A program made the translations under genes and the position numbers. A stretch of 64,000 nt of DNA from NCBI RefSeq assembly GCF_001695575.1, contig NZ_LUAX01000005.1, positions 130,055 to 194,054 of the forward strand. Reading direction: 5' to 3'. This document shows positions 31,956 through 39,942 of the stretch, one piece after another. Numbering within the stretch: position 1 is the first letter of the stretch; every line of letters starts with the position of its first letter. The notes below the pieces were generated by a model. The model saw only the letters and a program-made list of their open reading frames with translations. It was not told where the DNA came from and searched no databases. This stretch comes from Vibrio europaeus. Lineage in GTDB: Bacteria; Pseudomonadota; Gammaproteobacteria; Enterobacterales; Vibrionaceae.

Positions 31956-32662
31956 ATGATTTTCTTCATAACAGGAGCAACAGCTTTACCTATGATCTTA
32001 AAGTTGCGCCCGTTCTTGTGGTTAATGTTGAAAGCTGGATATTTAAGGTTGTCAGAAATCACCTTATAAACGCCATTTTCAATATCCCAATGTAAGCGTT
32101 TAACGTATACCGCATCATCAATTCGAATTACATACACTCCATTTACAACAGGGTGTTGCTGCTCTCTTATGTCGACAAGTAGCCTATCTCTATGGCTTAA
32201 AGTCGGCTCCATTGAGTCGCCGTCTACAAAAATTACAGAACTATAATCAGGCTTTAAGCCATATTCATGTAATAACTCTATCGGTAGGCTAAAAACTCCG
32301 ATTTGAAATTCCGATTGAACCAAAGTTCCCGCCCCTGCAGCTGCATGTACATCATAAACTGGTAGCTTTGCCCACTCTTCGAACTCATTTAGAGGTTTTA
32401 ATCCGTGTGCATTGCTAGGTGGAAGAGACCAATCTTTTTCTAAGAGCTTTTTTTGCTCAGTCTTATCTGTGACGGATCTCTCAATTATTTGCTTTTGTAT
32501 ATCTGGGTGAAAGTTGGAAATATGGTATTCGACAGCGCGGGCGTGTCCTATAGCTTTTCTTTTTAACCAATTGTTTCTTCTGGCTTTTTGTCCTATCCCT
32601 GTAATTGTGTTTGGCATGCCATCGAGCTCAATTAGTAAATCGCTCATTACCCACTCTTTCAT
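31952..32662 (-). CDS. LexA/CI-like prophage repressor with Mu-type HTH
   Basis: 236 aa. The N-terminus (GMPNTITGIGQKARRNNW, residues 15-32) resembles the Mu repressor/transposase HTH. The C-terminal S24 peptidase domain has the catalytic pair S150 (VDGDSMEPT) and K188 (AVYVKRL), with Ala-Gly positions near 109-112 (AAAGAG) as candidate self-cleavage site. RecA-stimulated cleavage and thus SOS induction is expected from the family. Overlaps int by 4 bases, forming a lysogeny operon. Confidence 0.93.
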   Translation of the reverse strand: MKEWVMSDLLIELDGMPNTITGIGQKARRNNWLKRKAIGHARAVEYHISNFHPDIQKQIIERSVTDKTEQKKLLEKDWSLPPSNAHGLKPLNEFEEWAKLPVYDVHAAAGAGTLVQSEFQIGVFSLPIELLHEYGLKPDYSSVIFVDGDSMEPTLSHRDRLLVDIREQQHPVVNGVYVIRIDDAVYVKRLHWDIENGVYKVISDNLKYPAFNINHKNGRNFKIIGKAVAPVMKKII

Positions 32663-32772
32663 AAAACCACCCTTAAGAACCTTTGAAAACCAAACTAGTT
32701 ATGCTTAAATCCAATAGAACCTTTACGAACCATTTAATGGTTCTTTAACTGTTTTTTAGGAGTATTTAAGTC
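32663..32772. promoter_or_regulatory. Divergent promoter-operator region of the prophage switch
   Basis: This gap separates the repressor from the Cox-like gene. GAACC half-sites occur at 32677-32681, 32717-32721 and 32727-32731, the last pairing with GGTTC at 32739-32743 in a 17-bp palindrome (GAACCAT-TTA-ATGGTTC). AGAACCTTT is repeated at 32676-32684 and 32716-32724. These are the obvious candidates for repressor or Cox binding. Confidence 0.6.
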
Positions 32773-33027
32773 ATGGTAGGTCATAAACAAACAGAAATGA
32801 ATAATGTTAACGGTTTTTATGGGTCTTTTGTCACAGTTGAGAAGTACGCAGAACTAACAGGCTTTTCTGTTGCTGCTGTGCGAATGCAGGTTAAACGCGG
32901 TCAATTGCCCCTTTTGAAGCGTGAAACCTCAAGTGATGCACGCCGAGTGCTAATCAATATGCGGGCAATTGATCAGTTAGCGGAAGAGCAAGCCATTCAG
33001 CACCAAGATTGGAAAGCAGCGATCTAA
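32773..33027 (+). CDS. Cox/excisionase-like HTH regulator
   Basis: 84 aa. Residues 17-60 form a MerR/excisionase-type helix-turn-helix (VEKYAELTGFSVAAVRMQVKRGQLP) followed by a basic wing-like stretch. Position opposite the repressor at the start of the early operon, and size, match P2 Cox, which both represses the lysogenic promoter and directs excision. AGGAG lies 10 bases upstream of ATG. Functional assignment is from context and fold. Confidence 0.8.
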   Translation: MVGHKQTEMNNVNGFYGSFVTVEKYAELTGFSVAAVRMQVKRGQLPLLKRETSSDARRVLINMRAIDQLAEEQAIQHQDWKAAI

Positions 33028-33038
33028 GGCGGGTAGAT

Positions 33039-33215
33039 ATGCCAACTGAAAAGGGGCTCGCTATTCTCGAAAGCCTAAAAGCCCAACACTTTCCTAAAGG
33101 ATACCGCTCACAGCGTAAGGGCGGTAAAGACTACAGATACAGTAGAAAAGGTCAGGCGGAGTTTAAACGCGCGGCAAAACTACAAGCTATCAAGCACAGA
33201 GAATCCATTGCATGA
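33039..33215 (+). CDS. Small basic early phage protein, unknown
   Basis: 58 aa, rich in Lys/Arg, with tracts such as YRSQRKGGKDYRYSRKG. GGCGGG lies 7 bases upstream of ATG. Its stop overlaps the rep start (ATGA), so it is coupled to replication-protein synthesis. No known family; a DNA- or RNA-binding role is only suggested by charge. Confidence 0.65.
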   Translation: MPTEKGLAILESLKAQHFPKGYRSQRKGGKDYRYSRKGQAEFKRAAKLQAIKHRESIA

Positions 33216-35059
33216 AAAACTATGCAAAAAAAACTACTAACCCATTAACCAAACTCCCTGATTCATTGCGTCAGGAGCTTGCAACTTATGTAGTTAAGAA
33301 TCAGGGCAACACCTATAACCAAGCCACACCAAAAGAGCGTGTTTTTGAGTTTGCTCATCAAGTGGCTAACCGCTTTAAATTACCTAGTGATATTCGTAGC
33401 TATCTTGATAAAGCATCTGCGGTACGTTTTCGTAAGTACGGCTTTAAGCGTGCTATTGAGTTTATCGAGTCTCGCGCTAGTGCGGTTTCTTCTGCACTGG
33501 CGGTGTTACCTGAGCCTTTCTGGGCGGTGGATACTGAGCTAAAACGCGCACGTCTTGCAACTGAGTTATCAGGGCGTGCGGGTTTTCGTTTAAATCTTGC
33601 GGTAGATAAGGGAATTACGCCCTTTGAAGCTATCGAGCAAATCCATGAGTTTGCAGGGGCAGCACTTTGGATGCCTCAATTCCAAAAGCCGCGTGATGAA
33701 GATGAAGCTTATTCTATGCTTGCTCGTCTAGTTGATGAGGCGGTGTGGCGTAAAGCTATCGAGAAATTCACTTTAGCTGCGTTTGAGAATGCTCGCCGTG
33801 CTGCGGGTATGGTTTCCCCTCATGTTTCCCCTTACGCGTCAATTTCTGCCTGTGAGTGGCTCAAGGTTCGCCAAGACAGACAGCGCGAATGGTTAGAGCT
33901 AATGGCGATTGAATCTGAAGAGGGGCACGTAGTGAGCATGTCTGATGTACACAAATCCTCTCAAGCCAATATGGAGAATCGCCGTCACGAACTCATGACC
34001 CGTATTGCGGGCTGTCAGGAATACGCAGATAGCAACAGTCACGCGGCGGTATTTATCACCATGACCGCCCCTAGTCGCTTTCACCGTTTAACTAAGCGCG
34101 GTGACTACTGGATTGAAAATAAGAAGTGGGACGGTAGCACACCAAGAGAAGCGCACACATGGTTATCGAAATCATGGGAGCGTTTCCGTGCTTGGGCGGG
34201 GCGTCACGAGTTGACCTATTACGGGATGCGAGTCGTTGAGCCTCACCAAGACGGCACACCACACTGGCACGGCGTGTTTTTCATGCCACTTGAGCAAGTT
34301 GCCGCGTTTATCAAAGCCCTGCAAGCCTATCAGTTTCAACGTGATTCTCAGGAGCTTTACAACTCATTGGGTGATCCAAAATTCAATGCCATGAAAGCCC
34401 GTTTTGAAGCCAAGATTTTAGATGGTTCAGAGGGTGGTGCGGTGGCGTACCTTGCTAAGTACATTTCTAAGAACGTTGATGGGTTCGGTCTGGAAGATTT
34501 GACCGACTTAGACAACCGCAAAGCCAAGCTACAAGACACGGTTAAAAATGTTACAGCATGGTCGCGTAAGTTCTGCTTTCGTCAATTCCAGTTTCAGAAA
34601 ACGCCTAGCGTCACAGTATGGCGTGAGCTTCGCCGTATCCAAGATGAGCAAGAGTTCTGCACGTTTGAGAAAGCGCGTAGAGCGGCGGATAACGGCTTTT
34701 TCTCTGCATTCTTTGATTACATGGGCGGGCACAGATTACCGCAATCTATGCGCCCAATTAAACCAATGAAAGAAGCTAAAGAGAACAAATATGGTGAGTC
34801 AGTCCCCGTGATTGTGGGAGTGACTGGCAGCGGTCTAGAAGTGTTAACGCATGAGCTTGAATGGAAGCTCATCAAAAAGCCTTCCGACTTGTCGGAGGCT
34901 TCTGAAAGCAAGCGGGAGCTTGCGCCTTGGTCTAGTGGCAATAATTGTACGCAGGAAGTTAAAGCCACAAGACAACAACAAATTGTCGCTAATTTCTTTC
35001 TAAATATGGATCTCAACGGGGGCGGTTCTCCCGAATGGGAAGAGTTTTGGAATAGATAA
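33212..35059 (+). CDS. P2 gpA-type HUH replication endonuclease
   Basis: 615 aa rolling-circle initiator. HUH motifs are in order: motif I AVFITMTAP (about 279-287), motif II PHWHGVFF (His351, His353), motif III VAYLAKYISKN with the tyrosine pair Y413 and Y417 (YxxxY). Two catalytic tyrosines are typical of P2 A and phiX174 A. It would nick the phage origin and drive rolling-circle replication using host polymerase. PM2 itself uses a protein of the same superfamily (P12). Intact. Confidence 0.95.
   Translation: MKNYAKKTTNPLTKLPDSLRQELATYVVKNQGNTYNQATPKERVFEFAHQVANRFKLPSDIRSYLDKASAVRFRKYGFKRAIEFIESRASAVSSALAVLPEPFWAVDTELKRARLATELSGRAGFRLNLAVDKGITPFEAIEQIHEFAGAALWMPQFQKPRDEDEAYSMLARLVDEAVWRKAIEKFTLAAFENARRAAGMVSPHVSPYASISACEWLKVRQDRQREWLELMAIESEEGHVVSMSDVHKSSQANMENRRHELMTRIAGCQEYADSNSHAAVFITMTAPSRFHRLTKRGDYWIENKKWDGSTPREAHTWLSKSWERFRAWAGRHELTYYGMRVVEPHQDGTPHWHGVFFMPLEQVAAFIKALQAYQFQRDSQELYNSLGDPKFNAMKARFEAKILDGSEGGAVAYLAKYISKNVDGFGLEDLTDLDNRKAKLQDTVKNVTAWSRKFCFRQFQFQKTPSVTVWRELRRIQDEQEFCTFEKARRAADNGFFSAFFDYMGGHRLPQSMRPIKPMKEAKENKYGESVPVIVGVTGSGLEVLTHELEWKLIKKPSDLSEASESKRELAPWSSGNNCTQEVKATRQQQIVANFFLNMDLNGGGSPEWEEFWNR
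34877..34901 (+). other. Candidate rolling-circle origin hairpin inside rep
   Basis: Eleven base pairs with one bulged T: AAGCC(T)TCCGAC against GTCGGAGGCTT, around TT. It is in the last tenth of the rep gene, codons about 556-563. Phage P2 also keeps its ori inside the distal part of gene A, with a hairpin near the nick. Origin function is inference from position and structure. Confidence 0.35.
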
Positions 35060-35128
35060 CAAACACGCCAACGATGGGAATCAGGGGCAACCTTTTTAAC
35101 TAACGTCGAGAGACAGGGGATTTTATCC

Positions 35129-35389
35129 ATGAACTTAATTCAAATCACAACACGTCACAAAGAGTTAGAAGTGAACATCCAACAGGCTTTAGAGAGCTTT
35201 CAAGGTAAGGGAGATTTTAACCCTATGTCGCTAATGAAAGTCTTTAGCGGTGGTGGGTTAAATCTTGAGGCGCTGGGTTTGCCTGAAAGCCTATTCAGTG
35301 ACTTAGCCGAGTACCAGACGCTAAGCGCGAGACTTCGTGATGTCGCGGAAAAAGTGGCGGCTAAGATGGAGGCGGCGACCAATGCTTAA
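35129..35389 (+). CDS. Small phage protein, unknown
   Basis: 86 aa, mainly helical with charged ends; Gly-rich centre FSGGGLNLEALGLPE. AGGGGA lies 8 bases upstream. It overlaps the next gene by 8 bases. It starts the late cluster, right after rep. No family recognised and no membrane segment. Confidence 0.7.
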   Translation: MNLIQITTRHKELEVNIQQALESFQGKGDFNPMSLMKVFSGGGLNLEALGLPESLFSDLAEYQTLSARLRDVAEKVAAKMEAATNA

Positions 35390-36002
35390 AGTATCCGCGA
35401 ACAAACCTATTACAGGCTATGTGCCATGCTCGGAGTGCAACACCTTAGCGGTGGTGCACTTTCCAAGTGGCGGCAGACGTGCGAACACTCCGTATCTGTC
35501 TTGCGGTGGCTGCAACAAAACCATTCAGGCAAGCACGACTAAAGAGCACATTAAGCAGCACTACGTGCCAACGCTAGAGGCGTATGCCGAGCGATTTGAT
35601 GTGGATGTGAGCGTCGAGCAAGAGCAACTTGCCGCGAACAAGTGGCCGGAAAATCCTGCTTTGTATGAGGTGAAGGTCAACGGTGTGGTCGAAGAGGTGC
35701 AAACCTCTTTGCTTGAAGACAGTGAGCCTCTAGAGGGGGAGATGCTCGAAGCCGTCCCCACTCAACAGGATAAAACGGACATGCCAGGGCAGGAGTCGGT
35801 GACTATCGACAACGACTCGCAACAGGTGGTGGATGAGGAAGCCGAAGCAAAAAAGCCGCAAGAGCGTGGCGGCGCGATATGGCTGTTCGTGCTGCTTGCC
35901 GTATTGCTATTCGTCTCTGTCGGTGGTTACTGCCTAATCAAGCGAAGCAAGCGCCAAGCGGCGGAGGCAGAGCCTAAGCAAGAGGTCAAAGCCGATGAGT
36001 GA
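35382..36002 (+). CDS. Zinc-ribbon protein with C-terminal membrane anchor
   Basis: 206 aa. N-terminal zinc ribbon with CxxC pairs at C16/C19 and C41/C44, a long acidic middle (about 100-160), and one membrane helix at about 164-186 (IWLFVLLAVLLFVSVGGYCL) with a short basic tail. The start at 35382 overlaps the previous stop and is preferred over an upstream ATG at 35337. It overlaps the next gene by 8 bases. Candidate virion-membrane protein that could touch DNA; not assigned to a known family. Confidence 0.75.
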   Translation: MLKVSANKPITGYVPCSECNTLAVVHFPSGGRRANTPYLSCGGCNKTIQASTTKEHIKQHYVPTLEAYAERFDVDVSVEQEQLAANKWPENPALYEVKVNGVVEEVQTSLLEDSEPLEGEMLEAVPTQQDKTDMPGQESVTIDNDSQQVVDEEAEAKKPQERGGAIWLFVLLAVLLFVSVGGYCLIKRSKRQAAEAEPKQEVKADE

Positions 36003-36456
36003 GACCATGCTAGACCAAGAGTTTAATCTTGATGGGCTTGATTTTAGCCCTGAGCTATTAAGCGACCTTGAAGCGATTGAGCCAACCCCGCAACCGGAAG
36101 AGCAGCCCCAAGAAGAGGTAAAGCAGGACTTTTCAGGGGCGAAAGGGGAAATGACCGCCGAGTGGATGATTGAAATGCTTGAGGCGGGGTTTAAGAGCTT
36201 CATCAATGAAGACTACGCCATTCCTGATAAGAAAAAAGCGGTTATCGTGGATAACTTTACCCCTGTGCTCAATAAGTATGACGGCGGCATTATTGCCCTG
36301 CTTGGTGAGTACAAAGAGGAAGGTCAGGCTATCTTTGCCGTGGGCTTACTGGCGTTCTCGATGTGGATGTCAGTGCGTGAAATGAAGCGCAAGCCTAAGC
36401 CAAAACCAGAGCCAAAAGAGGAGGCAGAGCAAGGGGGTAAGGATGGCGAAAAATAG
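35995..36456 (+). CDS. Acidic phage membrane protein, unknown
   Basis: 153 aa. A disordered acidic N-terminus (EPTPQPEEQPQEEVK) is followed by a helical region and one hydrophobic segment (QAIFAVGLLAFSMWMSV, about 111-127), then a Lys/Pro/Glu-rich tail (KPKPKPEPKEE). Overlaps both neighbours, including the packaging ATPase start, so it may act with the ATPase at a packaging vertex; this is inference. Confidence 0.72.
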   Translation: MSETMLDQEFNLDGLDFSPELLSDLEAIEPTPQPEEQPQEEVKQDFSGAKGEMTAEWMIEMLEAGFKSFINEDYAIPDKKKAVIVDNFTPVLNKYDGGIIALLGEYKEEGQAIFAVGLLAFSMWMSVREMKRKPKPKPEPKEEAEQGGKDGEK

Positions 36457-37093
36457 CAGAGAGCTTGAAGCCAAGCACACGCTTTACTCTGCAACCACGG
36501 GCGGCGGTAAAACTACCGCCATCCAGAAATCAGAGGTATTGCGCAAGGCAAACCGCATCGCCATTTATGACCCCTACAACGCCTATCACAAGCTTGGGCG
36601 CAAAAGCGTCATCAAAACCTACTCCCTGAAAGAATTTGCTATCACTCTGCATAAGCTGATGCACCAGAAAAAGCCGTTTGTCGTGTCGCTGTGCGGTGTG
36701 TATGGCAAACCGCAATTGATAGTGTTTGCGGAGATCCTTTGGCAACTGGCAGACGGCACCAAAGAGCTGCACACCGTGATTGAAGAATTAGCCGCCTCGG
36801 TGACGCCAAGGGCGATTGATGGGCGTGTGGGCGAGCTGTGGCGCGGTGGTCGTCAGTTTGGGCTTGTCATGCACGCGCTGTTTCAGCGTCCGCAAGATGT
36901 GCCTAAGGTGGTCACTAACTTGTCTCGCTATAAATGGATAGGCAAAGTCGATAATTCCTCTGAGGCGGAATGGTGGAGCAAGCAGATTGATATCCCTGTG
37001 GAAGCGATAAAAAACCTCAAAGGCTGGCATTACTATTTTAAAGAAACGGGCAAACCTGCCATTTACGGCAAATTACAAGGCGCAAGGGGTTAA
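36443..37093 (+). CDS. DNA packaging ATPase (FtsK-HerA/A32, PM2 P9-like)
   Basis: 216 aa. Walker A-like loop SATTGGGKTTAIQ (K23/T24) near the N-terminus; hydrophobic strand ending in acidic pair LHTVIEELAA near residue 112 as Walker B; followed by GRVGELWRGGRQFGLVMHALFQRPQDV, whose Gln/Arg pattern matches the sensor region of A32-like packaging ATPases. Size and position before the capsid gene match the genome-packaging ATPases of membrane-containing tailless phages. This rules out a tailed-phage terminase role. Confidence 0.85.
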   Translation: MAKNSRELEAKHTLYSATTGGGKTTAIQKSEVLRKANRIAIYDPYNAYHKLGRKSVIKTYSLKEFAITLHKLMHQKKPFVVSLCGVYGKPQLIVFAEILWQLADGTKELHTVIEELAASVTPRAIDGRVGELWRGGRQFGLVMHALFQRPQDVPKVVTNLSRYKWIGKVDNSSEAEWWSKQIDIPVEAIKNLKGWHYYFKETGKPAIYGKLQGARG

Positions 37094-37131
37094 AAATTTG
37101 CGTTAACCAAATCACAATTTAGACGCTAATT

Positions 37132-37156
37132 AAACCTATAGGTCTCAGACCTATAG
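37132..37156 (+). terminator. Terminator after the packaging ATPase gene
   Basis: AACCTATAGGTC-TCA-GACCTATAGGTT, a 12-bp perfect stem, followed by TTTTT. It divides early/packaging genes from the capsid cluster, so the capsid genes likely have their own promoter in 37157-37233. Confidence 0.88.
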
Positions 37157-37233
37157 GTTTTTTTGTGCCCTTTTTTTACGCGCTTTCCCGTGGTTATCTA
37201 AAAAGCACTTAAGCCAATCATGGCGGGGTATGA

Positions 37234-37422
37234 ATGATTCAAATCGCATTCAATTTGTTAGTAAGTAAAGGGTTAGAGAATATGTTTGGAGTTACCAAAA
37301 AGCAGTGGATGTTAGTCGCTGTAACGGTGGTGGTGATGCTTGCCGTTATGTATGCGCTTGCAAACGTTGATGCACTTGAAAAGCCGCGTAAAGCGCTCGG
37401 CTTAGATAGCGGTCTGCTTTAA
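37234..37422 (+). CDS. Small single-helix membrane protein of the phage
   Basis: 62 aa with one membrane segment (WMLVAVTVVVMLAVMYALA, about 25-43). GGCGGGG lies 6 bases before ATG. Just before the capsid gene. Size and topology match minor membrane proteins of PM2-like virions. A weak hairpin (37424-37442) follows and may tune readthrough into the capsid gene. Confidence 0.7.
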   Translation: MIQIAFNLLVSKGLENMFGVTKKQWMLVAVTVVVMLAVMYALANVDALEKPRKALGLDSGLL

Positions 37423-37474
37423 GCGCTTTCGCGTTTAAAGCGTTTCTTTTAACTGGTTTGAGAGCACAAAAGTA

Positions 37475-38368
37475 ATGGCTATTTCAACAGCACAACAAGC
37501 AGCACTGATTGCAGCGGTCAAAGGCGCATTTAACGTGCGCCCAATGGACTTAGACCCGTTTCGTTCGGGTTCGCCTTACGGTAAGCACGCCCTGATAGAA
37601 ATCAAAGAGCTTAACGCCTTTGCCTCTATCGAAGTGGTGACGGATTTACCGATTGAGCGTCTAGGGCGCGTGTCACTAGAGCGCAACAACAAAGAAATCA
37701 TTGGTATTGATGCGGATTTCTTCCACAAACGTGACGTTAAAAAAGGTCTGCCCGTACAGGCTAAAGGCGTGGCAAGTGCGTCTAAAACGCGTCTGATTAT
37801 TCCATTTGCAGACGAAACACTGCGCACTCTAGCGGGCATTCGCCGTGGTGAATTGGTTCACCAAGCGGGTGAGCTTTTAATGCTCAAGATTGGCGTTAAG
37901 GGCAAAGAAACGGGAGACCCTGATTTCCCTGAGTTTGTCGCCACCGCTCGCGTGGTGGATTACCAAGCTGAGCGCTACTTCCAGCAGCGTTACACGCAAA
38001 CGTCAATTGACCACACGCAAACAGGTGAGCAGCGCCACGAATTCCCATTAGTGGGGTCAAATCTGCGCCTACGCTCAATGCTGCTTGAGTGCGAAAACGA
38101 CGATATCACCCGCATCGAAATCCGCCGAGATAACGAAACCATCTGGGTGCATGACGTGGAAGACATCAAGTTTGCGATGGCGCGTTACAGTGACTTGAAA
38201 GCGCCATCTAAGGGCGTGTGGATTGACTTTGTGAGTTGTGGTTTCGCTAATGAGCAGTCATTTACCCCCGTGGCAATGACAAGCTTAAAGCTGGTGATTA
38301 CTAAGCGCACAACGGGTGTCATTGATGTGTTTAACGACTACATCGAAATCGAGCGTCTTCCGGATTAA
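37475..38368 (+). CDS. Candidate major capsid protein (double jelly-roll type)
   Basis: 297 aa, beta-rich, no membrane helix. Two halves with similar strand-turn pattern can be seen: residues ~40-165 and ~185-295, including the segment LRLRSMLLECENDDITRIEIRRDNETIW, which resembles the second-half motif of PM2 capsid protein P2. Length is close to PM2 P2 (269 aa). It is the longest soluble protein in the late cluster and follows the packaging ATPase, as in related viruses. Fold is inferred, not proven. Confidence 0.75.
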   Translation: MAISTAQQAALIAAVKGAFNVRPMDLDPFRSGSPYGKHALIEIKELNAFASIEVVTDLPIERLGRVSLERNNKEIIGIDADFFHKRDVKKGLPVQAKGVASASKTRLIIPFADETLRTLAGIRRGELVHQAGELLMLKIGVKGKETGDPDFPEFVATARVVDYQAERYFQQRYTQTSIDHTQTGEQRHEFPLVGSNLRLRSMLLECENDDITRIEIRRDNETIWVHDVEDIKFAMARYSDLKAPSKGVWIDFVSCGFANEQSFTPVAMTSLKLVITKRTTGVIDVFNDYIEIERLPD

Positions 38369-38380
38369 TAAGGGGGAGCT

Positions 38381-38665
38381 ATGGCTCAAGAGTCAAATTG
38401 GTGGGACGGGTTTGTTGACGGCGCAAGCGAGCTAGCAAGCGACCTTGCTGACGGTACGAAGTCTTACTACAACAGCCGCGAAGCAGAGGCGAATGCCAAC
38501 CGCGCGGCGAATGAAAATGCCACGGTTTCACAACAGGCGCGTATTGCTGAGCAAAACCGCGTGGAGCGTGAAGATGAGCGTGAAGAGCAACAGCAGAAAA
38601 TGCAAATGTACCTATTTGCGGGTATCGGTGTGCTGGTTGTCTTGGTGCTGCTGTTCAAAAGCTAA
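38381..38665 (+). CDS. Phage membrane protein with coiled-coil region
   Basis: 94 aa. Aromatic N-terminus (ESNWWDGFVDGASELASDLADG), a long charged helix rich in Ala/Asn/Glu/Arg, and a C-terminal membrane helix (MYLFAGIGVLVVLVLLF). Strong GGGGGAG ribosome site. Very likely sits in the virion membrane under the capsid. Confidence 0.72.
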   Translation: MAQESNWWDGFVDGASELASDLADGTKSYYNSREAEANANRAANENATVSQQARIAEQNRVEREDEREEQQQKMQMYLFAGIGVLVVLVLLFKS

Positions 38666-38674
38666 GGGGGAGCT

Positions 38675-38842
38675 ATGCCTTTATTGCTTCCTTTCTTAAT
38701 CGGTGGCGTGGGTGGCGCTTGGTGGACTAAGGAAACGGTGGAAGCCGTGACGGGCGGTGAGAATGGTCGCCCACCTTATCTGCTTATCGCTGTGGTGTTG
38801 GTCGGTCTGTTTATCGCTTGGCGTAAGGGGTGGCTCAAATGA
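38675..38842 (+). CDS. 55-aa phage membrane protein
   Basis: Starts ATG 38675 after a GGGGGAG site identical to that of the preceding gene. The peptide begins MPLLLPFLIGGVGGAWW and has a second hydrophobic part YLLIAVVLVGLFIAW before a basic end (RKGWLK). Its stop overlaps the next start (ATGA). Too short for a standard ORF cut-off but well supported by spacing and coupling. Confidence 0.7.
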   Translation: MPLLLPFLIGGVGGAWWTKETVEAVTGGENGRPPYLLIAVVLVGLFIAWRKGWLK

Positions 38843-39048
38843 TACCGGGTATTGGCGGCAGCGTAACAGGTGGCGCGGGTGGCATTTCTGGCGGTCAGTC
38901 CTCTGCGAAAAACGGGGACTTTAACGGCGGTCGCAATGGCGGCAACGTCACCTTTAACAACAATCAAGGCTCCAGTGGCAGCAATTACGCCATTTATGCG
39001 GTCTTGGCGGTGCTACTTATTTTGGGGGTGTTATGGCTGAAAAAGTAA
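38839..39048 (+). CDS. Gly/Asn-rich phage membrane protein
   Basis: 69 aa. A flexible Gly/Ser/Asn-rich stretch (GGSVTGGAGGISGG, NGGRNGGN) precedes a C-terminal membrane helix (YAIYAVLAVLLILGVLWL) and KK. ATG at 38839 overlaps the previous stop; a GTG at 38830 is less likely. Overlaps the next gene by 16 bases. Confidence 0.68.
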   Translation: MIPGIGGSVTGGAGGISGGQSSAKNGDFNGGRNGGNVTFNNNQGSSGSNYAIYAVLAVLLILGVLWLKK

Positions 39049-39422
39049 CCCCGCAAAACGTGGCTTGGTCGGCGGCGTTGGTGGCGAAGTTTGAAAAGGC
39101 AGGGTTTACCCCTGCCATCATCAAAGAACTTACTACGCTCGGTCAGGTGTGGCGCTTTGATTCGCTTTACATCGTGATTCGCGCCGAGGGGCAAGAGCTT
39201 GTCTGGATGGCGACACTGGGCACGGGCATCAAAACCCACGTCAACACCATCTTAATGATTGCTAAACGTGCAGGGGCAAAAACGATGCGCTTTCACGTGG
39301 CAGACGATGAGCGCGGAATCGTGCGCTTTTGGCGCAAATATCAGCCAGAGCCGATTGAGGGTGAGGGCTTTGCTAAAGGTGCGCACCGCGTGAACTTGGA
39401 GGTGTTAGATGAGTCGCTCTAG
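39033..39422 (+). CDS. Soluble phage protein, unknown
   Basis: 129 aa alpha/beta protein with no membrane helix. Sequence features include LVWMATLGTGI, AKRAGAKTMRFHVADDERGIVRFWRKYQPEP. The last segment slightly recalls small acetyltransferase-like folds, but no motif supports that. Overlaps both neighbours (16 and 14 bases). Unknown function; its tight placement suggests a virion or assembly protein. Confidence 0.7.
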   Translation: MAEKVTPQNVAWSAALVAKFEKAGFTPAIIKELTTLGQVWRFDSLYIVIRAEGQELVWMATLGTGIKTHVNTILMIAKRAGAKTMRFHVADDERGIVRFWRKYQPEPIEGEGFAKGAHRVNLEVLDESL

Positions 39423-39942
39423 TAGTTCTCAAGCCAGTAGCGTTACCAATAACAACATTAACAACGTCCTAGACGGCGGCGCAATCAAGAGCAGTTTTGA
39501 TTTTGCCTCGGGGATTGCGGATGAGGCATTTGATAGCGTAGACAACGCCGTCAGTCTCACCAAGGGCGTGACACTAGGCGCTATTGACGCCAACTCTGAC
39601 GTGGCAAGGGCGGCGCTTAATACTAATGAGAATGTCATTGAAGAGGCATTTGATAAGTATGAAAGCCTGTCAAGTGAAGCGTTTGAGGCGAACAACAGCG
39701 TGGTGAATAAAGCGTTAGATAGCTTTCAAACGCAAAACAATCGCTCACTGGATGCGCTCGCAGGGCTGCAAGGCACGCAAGCGACCAATAACTTTAAGTT
39801 GTTGGAGGGTATCCAGAAAACGATTCGTAACGATAACTCGGGCGGCGCGACGGAAGTGCTAGAGAATCAAAAGTATCTCTATTTCGCTATGGCGGCACTG
39901 CTCATCGTGTTTTTAATCTTAATCAATCAAAAGGTGAAGTAA
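39409..39942 (+). CDS. Coiled-coil phage protein with C-terminal membrane anchor
   Basis: 177 aa. Low-complexity Ser/Asn start, then repeating ~11-residue units of the type (D/E)xAFDxxxxAxS (residues 30-130) that predict a long helix, and a C-terminal membrane segment (YLYFAMAALLIVFLILI). Could be a membrane-anchored stalk or tape-like virion protein. No homologue recognised. Confidence 0.7.
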   Translation: MSRSSSSQASSVTNNNINNVLDGGAIKSSFDFASGIADEAFDSVDNAVSLTKGVTLGAIDANSDVARAALNTNENVIEEAFDKYESLSSEAFEANNSVVNKALDSFQTQNNRSLDALAGLQGTQATNNFKLLEGIQKTIRNDNSGGATEVLENQKYLYFAMAALLIVFLILINQKVK

